Shown here piece after piece: positions 57,418 through 64,000 of a stretch of DNA of 64,000 nt. A program made the position numbers and the translations under genes. Within the stretch, counting starts at the first letter, position 1; each line of letters opens with the position of its first letter. This stretch comes from RGIG3159 sp034927685 (GTDB taxonomy: Bacteria > Bacillota > Clostridia > Oscillospirales > Oscillospiraceae), in assembly GCA_034927685.1 (NCBI GenBank), contig JAYFPO010000031.1, positions 62,001-126,000 on the forward strand. The letters run 5' to 3'. The notes under the pieces were generated by a model. That model was not told the origin of the DNA, searched no databases, and saw nothing but the letters and a program-made list of their open reading frames with translations.

Positions 57418-58629
57418 TTATCCGCGGCGGGAGTACATTTTCGCGAGGCCGCCCTCCGAGGTTTCCCGGAATCGGCGATTCATGTTGATGCCAGTCTCAT
57501 ACATGGTTTTTACCACCATGTCGTAGCTGATGCTGCGGGTATCGGCCAGAAAAAAGGCCAGATTAGCGGAATTGATCGCCCGCATGGCGGCAACGGCATT
57601 GCGTTCGATGCAGGGGATCTGCACGAGCCCGCAGATGGGATCGCAGGTCAGGCCCAAATGGTGTTCCAGCGCAATTTCAGCGGCATACTCAATCTGCTTG
57701 AGCGTGTAGCCGAAGAGCTGCCCGAGCGCAGCGGCGGCCATGGAGCACGCCACGCCGACCTCTGCCTGACAGCCGCATTCCGCGCCGGATACGGAGGCAT
57801 TGCGCTTGGCAAGCTCACCGAAGAGCCCCGCCACACCCAGCGCGTGGACGATATCATCATCAGTGAGGCTGCGTTTTTCTCTCATATAATAGAGAACCGC
57901 GGGCAGAACGCCGCTGGCACCGCAGGTCGGGGCGGTGACCACGGTGCCGTTATCGGCGTTCTGCTCGCTGACCGCGTAGGCATAGGAACAGACCAGCTGA
58001 CATTCCAGGATTTCCGGATGCTTATTGATGAGAATGTGATCGTAGAGGAACTTGGCTTTTCGATTGATGTTCAGACCGCCGGGGAGCGTACCGGTGGCGG
58101 AGAGACCCTCGTGGATGGTCTCCTGCATGACCTGCCAGCAGTGGGCCAGGTGCTCCCAGATGTCCGGGCCCTCGTTCAGCTCGATATAATCAGGCAAAGA
58201 GACATTGCGGTACTCGCAGAACTGCTTGATCTCCGCGAAGGAGTTTTCCATATAGACGTCCTGAGCTTCCTCCGGCACCGGACGGCCTTCTATGACGATG
58301 TCGCCGCCGCCAACGCTGCGCACACGGATGCGGGACAGTTCCTTTCCGTCCTTCAGGGCGACCAGGTCCAACGTGTTGGGGTGGTGTATCTCCTCCGGCA
58401 TCTCCTGAGAGAAGCAGATTTCCACCGGCAGCGGAGCGAGAACATCCCGCAGTGCGCGGTCGGTGCCGTGGCCCTTGCCGGTTTTGGCAAGGGAGCCATA
58501 TAGCGTGATATGATAAGCGTCGGCTTCGGGAGTCTCCTGTCGGAATTGTACGGCAGCGGTGGTTGGACCCATCGTGTGCGAGCTGGAGGGACCCTTGCCG
58601 ATCTTATAGACGTCAAGAATTGATCTCAT
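57418..58629 (-). CDS. sdaA: L-serine ammonia-lyase, iron-sulfur type, single chain
   Basis: 403 residues joining both halves (beta then alpha) of the clostridial serine dehydratase. It converts L-serine to pyruvate and ammonia. The N-terminal part opens MRSILDVYKIGKGPSSSHTM with the signature GPSSSHTMGP; the C-terminal half carries the cluster cysteines in TAPTCGASGVLPAVLYY, DPICGLVQIPCIERN and CGCQAEVGVACSMAAAAL. Length equals the single-chain SdaA. It is preceded by a 58-aa gene on the same strand, 43 bases away. Confidence 0.95.
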   Translation of the reverse strand: MRSILDVYKIGKGPSSSHTMGPTTAAVQFRQETPEADAYHITLYGSLAKTGKGHGTDRALRDVLAPLPVEICFSQEMPEEIHHPNTLDLVALKDGKELSRIRVRSVGGGDIVIEGRPVPEEAQDVYMENSFAEIKQFCEYRNVSLPDYIELNEGPDIWEHLAHCWQVMQETIHEGLSATGTLPGGLNINRKAKFLYDHILINKHPEILECQLVCSYAYAVSEQNADNGTVVTAPTCGASGVLPAVLYYMREKRSLTDDDIVHALGVAGLFGELAKRNASVSGAECGCQAEVGVACSMAAAALGQLFGYTLKQIEYAAEIALEHHLGLTCDPICGLVQIPCIERNAVAAMRAINSANLAFFLADTRSISYDMVVKTMYETGINMNRRFRETSEGGLAKMYSRRG

Positions 58630-58672
58630 AATCAGACCTCTTTATTTTTAGCATTAACTTCCTAAACCAACA

Positions 58673-58849
58673 TTATAGCAAAAATTTTTCTTCTTCGCAA
58701 GAGTGATGTATGGCTTCCAGAGAAAGCTCACCGGCCAATTTGAACAGGGCGTCGGAGAGAACGGTCTCAACCGGGAGACCGGCGGACTCTGCGACGCGGC
58801 GGTAAAAGCACAGCGTCGCAGAGTCCAGATAAAGAGAAATCAACTCCAT
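58673..58849 (-). CDS. 58-aa protein upstream of sdaA
   Basis: 58 residues, beginning MELISLYLDSATLCFYRRVA and ending in EEEKFLL. It reads as a small helical protein with an acidic tail; residues 21-45 (GLPVETVLSDALFKLAGELS) look like an amphipathic helix pair. AGGAG lies 7 bases before the ATG. It is co-directional with sdaA. Its coding sequence contains a 14-bp inverted repeat (58784-58797 with 58813-58826), so an RNA role is also possible. I do not recognise the family. Confidence 0.6.
   Translation of the reverse strand: MELISLYLDSATLCFYRRVAESAGLPVETVLSDALFKLAGELSLEAIHHSCEEEKFLL
58784..58826. repeat. 14-bp inverted repeat within the small gene upstream of sdaA
   Basis: GGACTCTGCGACGC and its exact complement, 15 bases apart. 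It would fold into a stable hairpin in the sdaA leader transcript. Confidence 0.7.
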
Positions 58850-58954
58850 AGCTGTCTCCTAACTAACATTAAAATCATGCAACCCATCCTATGCAGGGGA
58901 TTGACAACTGTGATAAAATAGAAGCACCGAAGTTTTCCGGAGAGGATGAAAGAA

Positions 58955-60391
58955 ATGGCGAAAGAGAAAAAGGTGGAACAGATCACCGATATGGAGCAGG
59001 ATTTTGCCCAGTGGTATACGGACATCTGCCTGAAGGCAGAGTTGGTGGAGTATTCCAGCGTCAAGGGCTTCACGATCCTGCGCCCGTACGGCTATGCGAT
59101 CTGGGAGCATATCCAGCGAATCATGGACGGCGAATTCAAAAAGACCGGCCATGAAAATGTCGCGATGCCGGTGCTGATTCCGGAGAGCCTGCTGAAAAAA
59201 GAGGGCGAGCTGGTACAGGGCTTTGCCCCAGAGGTGGCCTGGGTCACGATGGGCGGCGGCGAAAAACTGGAAGAGCGGTTGGCCTTCCGGCCTACGTCGG
59301 AGACCATGTTCTGCGACCACTGGTCCCGTGTTCTCCACTCCTGGCGGGAACTGCCGATGCTCTATAACCAGTGGTGTTCCGTCGTTCGCTGGGAAAAGAC
59401 CACCCGACCCTTCCTGCGTTCGCGGGAATTCTGGTGGCAGGAGGGTCATACCATCCATGAGACCGCAGAGGAGGCGCAGAAGGAGACGGAACAGCAGCTC
59501 AACTGTTATGCGGACTTCTGCGAAAACGTGCTGGCCATGCCTGTGGTGAAGGGGCAGAAGACCGAGAAGGAAAAATTTGCCGGCGCGGAAGCGACCTATG
59601 CCATCGAGTGTATGATGAAGGACCACAAGGCCCTGCAGTCTGCCACGTCGCACTATTTCGGCGATAAATTCAGCCGCGCCTATGGCGTGACTTTCGCAGG
59701 GCGAGACAATTCTTTGCAGTATCCGTTCCAGACCTCCTGGGGCAGCACGACCCGCCTGATCGGCGCGGTCATCATGACCCACGGCGATAATAATGGCCTG
59801 GTATTGCCGCCGCAGATCGCCCCGATCCAGGTGATTGTCGTCCCCGTGGCGCAGCACAAGCCCGGCGTCCTGGAGGGCGCGCAGGACCTTTGCGACCGGC
59901 TGCAGAAGGCCGGCCTGCGTGCGAAGCTCGATCAGTCCGACAACAGCCTCGGCTGGAAGTGCGCACAGTATGAGATGAAGGGCGTGCCGCTCCGCGTGGA
60001 GATCGGTCCCCGGGACCTCGAGAACGGCCAGTGCGTGCTGGTTCGCCGTAACGACGGAGAAAAAACGGTCGTGAAGCTGGAAGAGGCCGAGACCGCCGCT
60101 AGAGTACAGCTGGAGGCAGTGCACGCTGCGCTCTATCAAAAGGCGAAGCAGAACCTGGAGGAACATATCTACGCGGCCTATTCACTGGAGGAGGCGAAGC
60201 AGCTCCAGCAGGAGAAGGGCGGTTTCATCAAGACCATGTGGTGCGGTGACGAGGCCTGCGAGCTCCAGATGAAGGAGCAGGCAGGGATGTCCTCCCGCTG
60301 TATGCCGCTGCGGCAGGAGCATCTTTCCGACGTCTGCCCCATCTGCGGCAAGCCCGCAAAAACGATGGTTTACTGGGGCGTGGCATACTGA
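58955..60391 (+). CDS. proS: Prolyl-tRNA synthetase, short (archaeal/eukaryote-like) type
   Basis: 478 residues from ATG 58955 (GAGAGG 9 bases upstream; ATG 58946 lies too close to that site). Class II core motifs: FKKTGHENVAMPVLIPESLL, RPTSETMFCDHWSRVL, LYNQWCSVVRWEKTTRPFLR and SWGSTTRLIGAVIMTHGDNN. It lacks the INS editing domain of the long bacterial form and carries a C-terminal zinc-binding region (MWCGDEACELQM, SRCMPL, CPICGKPAKTM) ending in Tyr, the ProRS type 3 pattern. Confidence 0.95.
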   Translation: MAKEKKVEQITDMEQDFAQWYTDICLKAELVEYSSVKGFTILRPYGYAIWEHIQRIMDGEFKKTGHENVAMPVLIPESLLKKEGELVQGFAPEVAWVTMGGGEKLEERLAFRPTSETMFCDHWSRVLHSWRELPMLYNQWCSVVRWEKTTRPFLRSREFWWQEGHTIHETAEEAQKETEQQLNCYADFCENVLAMPVVKGQKTEKEKFAGAEATYAIECMMKDHKALQSATSHYFGDKFSRAYGVTFAGRDNSLQYPFQTSWGSTTRLIGAVIMTHGDNNGLVLPPQIAPIQVIVVPVAQHKPGVLEGAQDLCDRLQKAGLRAKLDQSDNSLGWKCAQYEMKGVPLRVEIGPRDLENGQCVLVRRNDGEKTVVKLEEAETAARVQLEAVHAALYQKAKQNLEEHIYAAYSLEEAKQLQQEKGGFIKTMWCGDEACELQMKEQAGMSSRCMPLRQEHLSDVCPICGKPAKTMVYWGVAY

Positions 60392-60411
60392 GAATTCCAA
60401 GACGCTAATGG

Positions 60412-60455
60412 GGCGTGCCGCAAAATTGACATTTTGCGGCACGCCTCAGTTTTTG
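60412..60455 (+). terminator. Terminator of proS
   Basis: GGCGTGCCGCAAAA and its complement with loop TTGACA, followed by TCAGTTTTT. Confidence 0.92.
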
Positions 60456-60525
60456 AGAGAAGGCAGGAACACGCCGTGCGGGACCCGCTTTTTACGGCGG
60501 AAGAGGCGGAACCCGGCGGTGCGGT

Positions 60526-61701
60526 TTACTGGACCTGTAAAATATATCCCTTCAGGTAGAGAGACTGCTCCGCGCTCAGAGCTGCGGGATGATCCCGGGA
60601 CTGCATCAGCAGCTCCAAAAGGCTGACCGACCGGCCGGAATCCGCTGCGGCCTCCCGCAGCATTTTGAGAAACAGCTCAGGCGTCACAAATTGGCTGCAA
60701 GAGCAGGTGATCAGGTAACCGCCGCGTTCCACCAGCCGCATGGCCCGCAGGTTCAGCTCCTTATAACCCCGATACGCGCCCTCCACCGCCTGTCTGCTTT
60801 TTGCAAAGGCCGGCGGGTCCAGAATTACAGCGCCAAAGCGTCTGCCCTCTTCCGAATAACGCTTTACGACATCGAAAACATCGCCCGCGGTGGTCTCGAT
60901 GTTGCCGCAGCCGTTGCGTGCGGCGTTCTCCCGCACCATGCGCAGCGCATCCGCGGAGGAGTCCACCGCCTCCACGGAAGAGGCGCCATAGAGTGAGGCA
61001 TGAATGGAAAAGCCGCCGGTGCAGCAGCAGAGGTCCAGGACTGTGCGGTTGCCAACATAGGGCCGAATCCTTCCGCGATTTTCCTGCTGATCCAGGAAAT
61101 GGCCGGTTTTCTGGCCGTTCAGAAGGTCGCAGAGCATCCGCGCGTCGTGCTCCCGAATTTCAATGAGCGGTGGAACCTCGCCGTAGACACAGCCCTTTTG
61201 CTGGGGCAGGCCTTCTTTTTCCCGTACTGCTACGTCGTTGCGTTCCATAATACCCTTTGGGTCAAAAAGTTCGGCGAGAATAGCAATCAAATCGGCCTTC
61301 CAGCAGTCAATGCCAAGCGCCACAGTCTGAAAGGAGAGATAATCCGAAAACTTGTCCACAGTGAGTCCGGGAAGACCGTCCGCCTCGCCAAAAACGACCC
61401 GGCAGGAATTGTCAAAGCCAAGTGCCTGCCTGCGTGCCCAGGCGGCGGCAATACGATTTCGGAAAAAAGCCCGGTCAATCATTTCGTTGCGGTCCAGCGT
61501 CAGGACGCGGACGGTAATTTTGGAGCGCCGGTTCAGGTAGCCGCGGGCTACAAAGCGTTCCCGACTATCCAGCACGTCCACCACGCCGCCGTCCACGCAA
61601 ATATCATCTGCCCAGTCAAGTTCGTTATCAAAAATCCAGCATTTCCCACCGCGGATATCCCGTTCCTCGCCGCGCCGAAGGCATACTTTTGGATATTCCA
61701 T
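60526..61701 (-). CDS. rlmI: Class I rRNA (cytosine) methyltransferase, RlmI-like
   Basis: 391 residues. N-terminal PUA domain (about 1-75, KVCLRRGEERDIRGGKCWIF), a central domain and a C-terminal SAM methyltransferase: TVLDLCCCTGGFSIHASLYG, VEAVDSSADAL and the catalytic motif VILDPPAFAKSR with TCSCSQFVTPELF. RlmI methylates C1962 of 23S rRNA; the cysteine of the CSCS motif is the expected nucleophile region. GAGGAA precedes the ATG. Confidence 0.9.
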   Translation of the reverse strand: MEYPKVCLRRGEERDIRGGKCWIFDNELDWADDICVDGGVVDVLDSRERFVARGYLNRRSKITVRVLTLDRNEMIDRAFFRNRIAAAWARRQALGFDNSCRVVFGEADGLPGLTVDKFSDYLSFQTVALGIDCWKADLIAILAELFDPKGIMERNDVAVREKEGLPQQKGCVYGEVPPLIEIREHDARMLCDLLNGQKTGHFLDQQENRGRIRPYVGNRTVLDLCCCTGGFSIHASLYGASSVEAVDSSADALRMVRENAARNGCGNIETTAGDVFDVVKRYSEEGRRFGAVILDPPAFAKSRQAVEGAYRGYKELNLRAMRLVERGGYLITCSCSQFVTPELFLKMLREAAADSGRSVSLLELLMQSRDHPAALSAEQSLYLKGYILQVQ

Positions 61702-62106
61702 GCTTCAATTCCTCTTTCATTTTTGACTATGATACCACGTTTCGCTGCTGTGGGCAAGCAGATCCGCATTGTGCAAGGCTGGCGCGATATTGGGATTGAT
61801 TTTTCATCTTGCAGATGTTACAATAATCGCGCCGCAGTTTCCGCACTGTGTGCCCAAGCAAATAATTGAAGACGCAACAAAGTAGTAGTCCTGTGCAACG
61901 GTAAACGGCTTAAAATAAGGCTTATTGGCTTCGATTTTCAGCTTTCCGGGGAATGGACATTGTATTGCTAACACGGCCCGTTTTTTGTAGGAACGTTGGG
62001 GCGATGAAAAATGAATGCGGAGAATTACCAGTGTGGGCATGACCGGCAGACCCGAAATCATGTGGTAATGAATCGGGAGCCGCCGCTTATGCAACAAATT
62101 GAAAAT
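61702..62106 (-). pseudogene. Gap with a possible worn zinc-ribbon reading frame
   Basis: Minus-strand frame ending at 61804 reads CPFPGKLKIEANKPYF, KPFTVAQDYYFVASS and a final CGNCGAIIV, resembling a short two-knuckle zinc protein in which one CxxC has become CPFP. No ribosome site or convincing start is visible. The rest of the gap shows nothing. This region adjoins the tRNA-derived repeats. Confidence 0.3.
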
Positions 62107-62150
62107 GGAAGCGTATCGAAGTGGTCATAACGGGGCTGACTCGAAATTCC
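62107..62150 (+). repeat. Partial copy A of the tRNA-Ser 5' half
   Basis: Forty-four bases match the 5' half of the tRNA at 62500 from the acceptor strand to just past the anticodon loop, with few differences (GGAAGCG for GGAAGAG; CGGGGCTG for CGGCCCTG). The 3' half is missing. Confidence 0.85.
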
Positions 62151-62233
62151 TTGTGCCTTTGGCCTTTTCGTTTCACAAGAATCCTTTGTTTACAAGGGTT
62201 TTGGGCGGGTTCAAAAACTAAATATTTTGCAGT

Positions 62234-62472
62234 TCTACCCTGGAGTTCTACCTTTTTAATTTTTTTTTGAAATTTGACATTTTGGGTAAAAACCAGGCGA
62301 ACATAGATGGAGAAGTATCGAAGTGGTCATAACGGCCCTGACTCGAAATCGTGTCGGTCGCTGAGTATGTAAATGCCAGAAGCCATTGATATACCGGGGC
62401 TTCCGGGCTTACCTTGATTTTTAGTAATTAGTGTTTTCTACGTTTTTTCTACGCTTTGCGCTTGATTTCTAC
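62234..62472 (+). repeat. Five TTCTAC repeats around the tRNA copies
   Basis: TTCTAC begins at 62234, 62247, 62436, 62447 and 62467. The first pair is GTTCTACC; the next two are TTTTCTACG. Such direct repeats near an att site often serve as arm-type sites for an integrase. Confidence 0.5.
62309..62350 (+). repeat. Partial copy B of the tRNA-Ser 5' half
   Basis: From AGTATCGAAG at 62313 to ACTCGAAATC at 62350 it is identical to the intact tRNA; only the first acceptor bases differ (GGAGA for GGAAG). The match ends right after the anticodon loop. Copies A, B and the tRNA begin about 202 and 191 bases apart. Confidence 0.88.
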
Positions 62473-62489
62473 TGAGTGCAGCGTATAAA
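62462..62489 (+). promoter_or_regulatory. Promoter of tRNA-Ser
   Basis: TTGATT, 16 bases, TATAAA, ending 10 bases before the mature tRNA. One TTCTAC repeat lies between the boxes. Confidence 0.55.
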
Positions 62490-62499
62490 AATATAATAT

Positions 62500-62588
62500 G
62501 GAAGAGTATCGAAGTGGTCATAACGGCCCTGACTCGAAATCAGGTTACCCGCAAGGGTACGTGGGTTCGAATCCCACCTCTTCCGCCA
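62500..62588 (+). tRNA. tRNA-Ser (CGA), intact
   Basis: An 89-base class II tRNA with encoded CCA. Acceptor stem GGAAGAG with CTCTTCC, discriminator G. The anticodon loop CTCGAAA gives CGA (codon UCG). A long variable arm (TACCCGCAAGGGTA) marks serine, and the T arm holds GGTTCGAATCC. Its 5' half is duplicated twice upstream, and an integrase gene begins 66 bases downstream, so it is a likely attachment site. Confidence 0.95.
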
Positions 62589-62590
62589 AA

Positions 62591-62624
62591 AAAGCCAGTA
62601 AACTCAAGGGTTTGCTGGCTTTTT
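62591..62624. terminator. Terminator between tRNA-Ser and the integrase gene
   Basis: AAAGCCAGTAAAC pairs with GTTTGCTGGCTTT (one T-G pair) around TCAAGG; T-rich on the plus side and TTTTTTGG on the minus side. Confidence 0.85.
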
Positions 62625-62654
62625 CCTTTTCGGAGTCGGCGAGCTACTTCATAA

Positions 62655-63887
62655 TTACGGCTTTTTGTTTCCGATCTCCCCTAAATCAGGAGAGATCATT
62701 TTTTTGCTGTATTTATCTGTTGTAACAAAGGCTTCGCCCAAATCAAGTCCCGAAATCAGTGCGTCGGCAGACGAAATTTTCGAGCTATAATCGAGATGAG
62801 CGTAAATATTTGCCGTGGTCGAAAAGTCACTGTGTCCCAGCCATTCCTGAATCTGCTTCATTGGAACATTGTTTGCAAGCATCAGGCTCGCACAGCTGTG
62901 CCTGAGATCGTGAAAACGGATATGCCGGAAACCGTTTTTTCTTAGAAAGGTATTAAAGCCATCCGTTACGTAATCCGGCTTGATCAGCTCACCGATTTCA
63001 TTGACGCAGATATACTCAAAATAATCCTTGTTATAGGATCGTCCGCAGAGCTTTTTATTTTCCTTCTGCTCTTCCTGAAGCTTCAGAAGCCGATCGTGGA
63101 CAAAAGGAACAAGCGGAAGAGTACGCCGGCTGGATTTCGTCTTGGTTGTATCCGAGGCATATAGCGACTGCTTTCCGTCTATCGTGCAGCTTGTGACAGT
63201 GTGCCGGATCGTTATGGTGTTTCGCTCAAAATCTACAGCGCTCCATTTCAGGCCAATAGCTTCACTTCTGCGAAGGCCGTAGAATGCGCCAAGCAGAATC
63301 GGAATTTCAAGCACCGTTCCCTTGGATGCTTCGAACAGCTTTTTGATTTCCTCTGCATCATAGAAGCTTCCAATAAACTTTTCCTTTCTGGGGCGTTCAA
63401 CCTTATCTGCCGGGTTAACCGGGATAAGATCGGTTTTGACCGCATACTTCAGAGCCTTGTGAATATTGGAATGATAGTGAATGACGGAAAACGCGCTGAC
63501 ACGTTCCAACTGCTTCAGATAAAAATCCTGAATATCACTTGCCTTCAGCTTCGTGAGCGTTATCTTATGTTCCCTGAAATACGGCACAATGACGGAGTTG
63601 ACCATCTCTGAATACGAAGAGTATGTAGGAACCGCAATGGAAGTTCTGACAATACTCAGCCATTTTAGCATGTAATCGGCAAAGAGTATGTCATCCTTCT
63701 TCACTTCCGGTGCAGTTGCCTCGAACGACCTCCTGGCTTCTGCCAGCACTGCTTCTGCACGCTTCTTATTCCCTTTGACTTCTAGGCCGGTTGTAATCCA
63801 TTTTGTCCTGCGCTTACCGGTTTCATCGATATAACTTAATACGACATAATAGTATCCGTACTTTTCTTGAAGATGTCCTGCTACCAA
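62655..63887 (-). CDS. int: Tyrosine recombinase / integrase of a mobile element
   Basis: 410 residues. TTG start at 63887 with GGAGG 8 bases upstream. An N-terminal arm-binding region (about 1-60, KYGYYYVVLSYIDETGKRRT) is followed by a SAM-like core-binding domain (about 65-165) and the catalytic domain with Arg in FYGLRRSEAIGL, His-x-x-Arg in RFHDLRHSCASLM, His in WLGHSDFSTTANIYAH and the Tyr in the same helix (IYAHL). It is a phage/ICE-type integrase. Base composition is less GC-rich than neighbours. It is the first gene of what is probably an element integrated at tRNA-Ser and extending past 64000. Confidence 0.93.
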   Translation of the reverse strand: MVAGHLQEKYGYYYVVLSYIDETGKRRTKWITTGLEVKGNKKRAEAVLAEARRSFEATAPEVKKDDILFADYMLKWLSIVRTSIAVPTYSSYSEMVNSVIVPYFREHKITLTKLKASDIQDFYLKQLERVSAFSVIHYHSNIHKALKYAVKTDLIPVNPADKVERPRKEKFIGSFYDAEEIKKLFEASKGTVLEIPILLGAFYGLRRSEAIGLKWSAVDFERNTITIRHTVTSCTIDGKQSLYASDTTKTKSSRRTLPLVPFVHDRLLKLQEEQKENKKLCGRSYNKDYFEYICVNEIGELIKPDYVTDGFNTFLRKNGFRHIRFHDLRHSCASLMLANNVPMKQIQEWLGHSDFSTTANIYAHLDYSSKISSADALISGLDLGEAFVTTDKYSKKMISPDLGEIGNKKP

Positions 63888-64000
63888 TTTTTTATCCTCC
63901 TTTGTATTGCAGCAGCATACACCTACCGTTGACGGGACTATTATATCAGAACAGTTGCTGCAATTCGAATTTTTTCAGTTGTTTGCACTGGCTTCACCGA
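63888..64000. other. Upstream region of the integrase gene
   Basis: TTGCAGCA (63907-63914) and TGCTGCAA (63956-63963) form an inverted repeat around an AT-rich stretch that includes TTATATC. It may hold the integrase promoter and a control site. No other gene is visible before the window ends. Confidence 0.35.

Noticed and set aside
58901..58919. TTGACA and TAAAAT upstream of proS
   Set aside because: The two boxes are only about 7 bases apart, too close for a sigma-A promoter.
61000..61869. 289-codon plus-strand frame
   Set aside because: Antisense to the RlmI-like gene for most of its length.

Overview
The window reads as a chromosome segment of a GC-rich, anaerobic, spore-forming Bacillota, most like the Oscillospiraceae branch of the Clostridia. 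This taxonomy is inference from gene content. The supporting content is an IspH-ribosomal protein S1 fusion, a SleC-like cortex hydrolase beside Csp-type subtilases, YtfJ/GerW, ScpAB-DacF-RluB gene order, desulfoferrodoxin with ferritin, a CIRCE-controlled htpG, a DUF6472 protein and a threonine T-box. No rRNA, insertion sequence or CRISPR array is visible. Most genes are well-formed housekeeping genes with clear Shine-Dalgarno sites, many sigma-A-type promoters with 17-bp spacers, and hairpin terminators.

Layout. 1-2332 (minus): a Trk/Ktr potassium uptake operon (TPR protein, two TrkA proteins, a 35-aa membrane peptide, TrkH cut by the window edge). 2455-9742: two secreted cell-wall hydrolases with SH3b repeats flank an ABC exporter, a DMT permease and a FliB-like protein. 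9773-11745: a divergent acetate-kinase-family protein followed by a TSUP permease. 11859-14672: a GntR/YtrA-type regulator with a 34-bp palindromic operator, an ABC transporter and a DUF975 protein. 14808-19825 (minus): a spore germination cluster (87-aa protein, two Csp-like proteases, SleC-like enzyme). 20088-25880: VTT protein, site-2 protease, scpA-scpB-DUF2953-ytfJ-dacF-rluB. 25904-30925: RpiR regulator, HI0933-type flavoprotein, cmk, ispH-rpsA. 30982-33976: Dabb protein, DUF6472, RidA, CIRCE and htpG. 34079-41231: glycoside hydrolase-like protein and PrmA, an M16 peptidase pair, lgt, a nucleotidyltransferase. 41232-50355: more accessory content, with a degenerate intergenic repeat, a Ldh2-type dehydrogenase, DUF362 and MaoC proteins, a decayed XRE gene, an ABC pair, desulfoferrodoxin, ferritin and a phosphoesterase. 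50706-61701: tRNA-Gln, HAD phosphatase, rsmA, T-box-thrS, nitroreductase, PHP phosphatase, ychF, a small protein and sdaA, proS, rlmI-like. 61702-64000: a recombination locus at tRNA-Ser(CGA), with two extra copies of the tRNA 5' half, short repeats and a tyrosine integrase at the start of what is probably a mobile element beyond the window.

The most interesting items are the germination cluster, in which both proteases keep full catalytic triads and travel with an unrecognised 87-aa protein; the tandem tRNA-Ser half-copies next to the integrase; the small membrane peptide in the Trk operon; the acetate kinase paralogue with changed active-site residues; a ThrRS lacking its TGS domain; an internal ribosome-binding site that could release free S1 from the IspH-S1 fusion; and a 58-aa gene upstream of sdaA that carries a 14-bp inverted repeat. 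No wholly new multi-gene system could be demonstrated from sequence alone.
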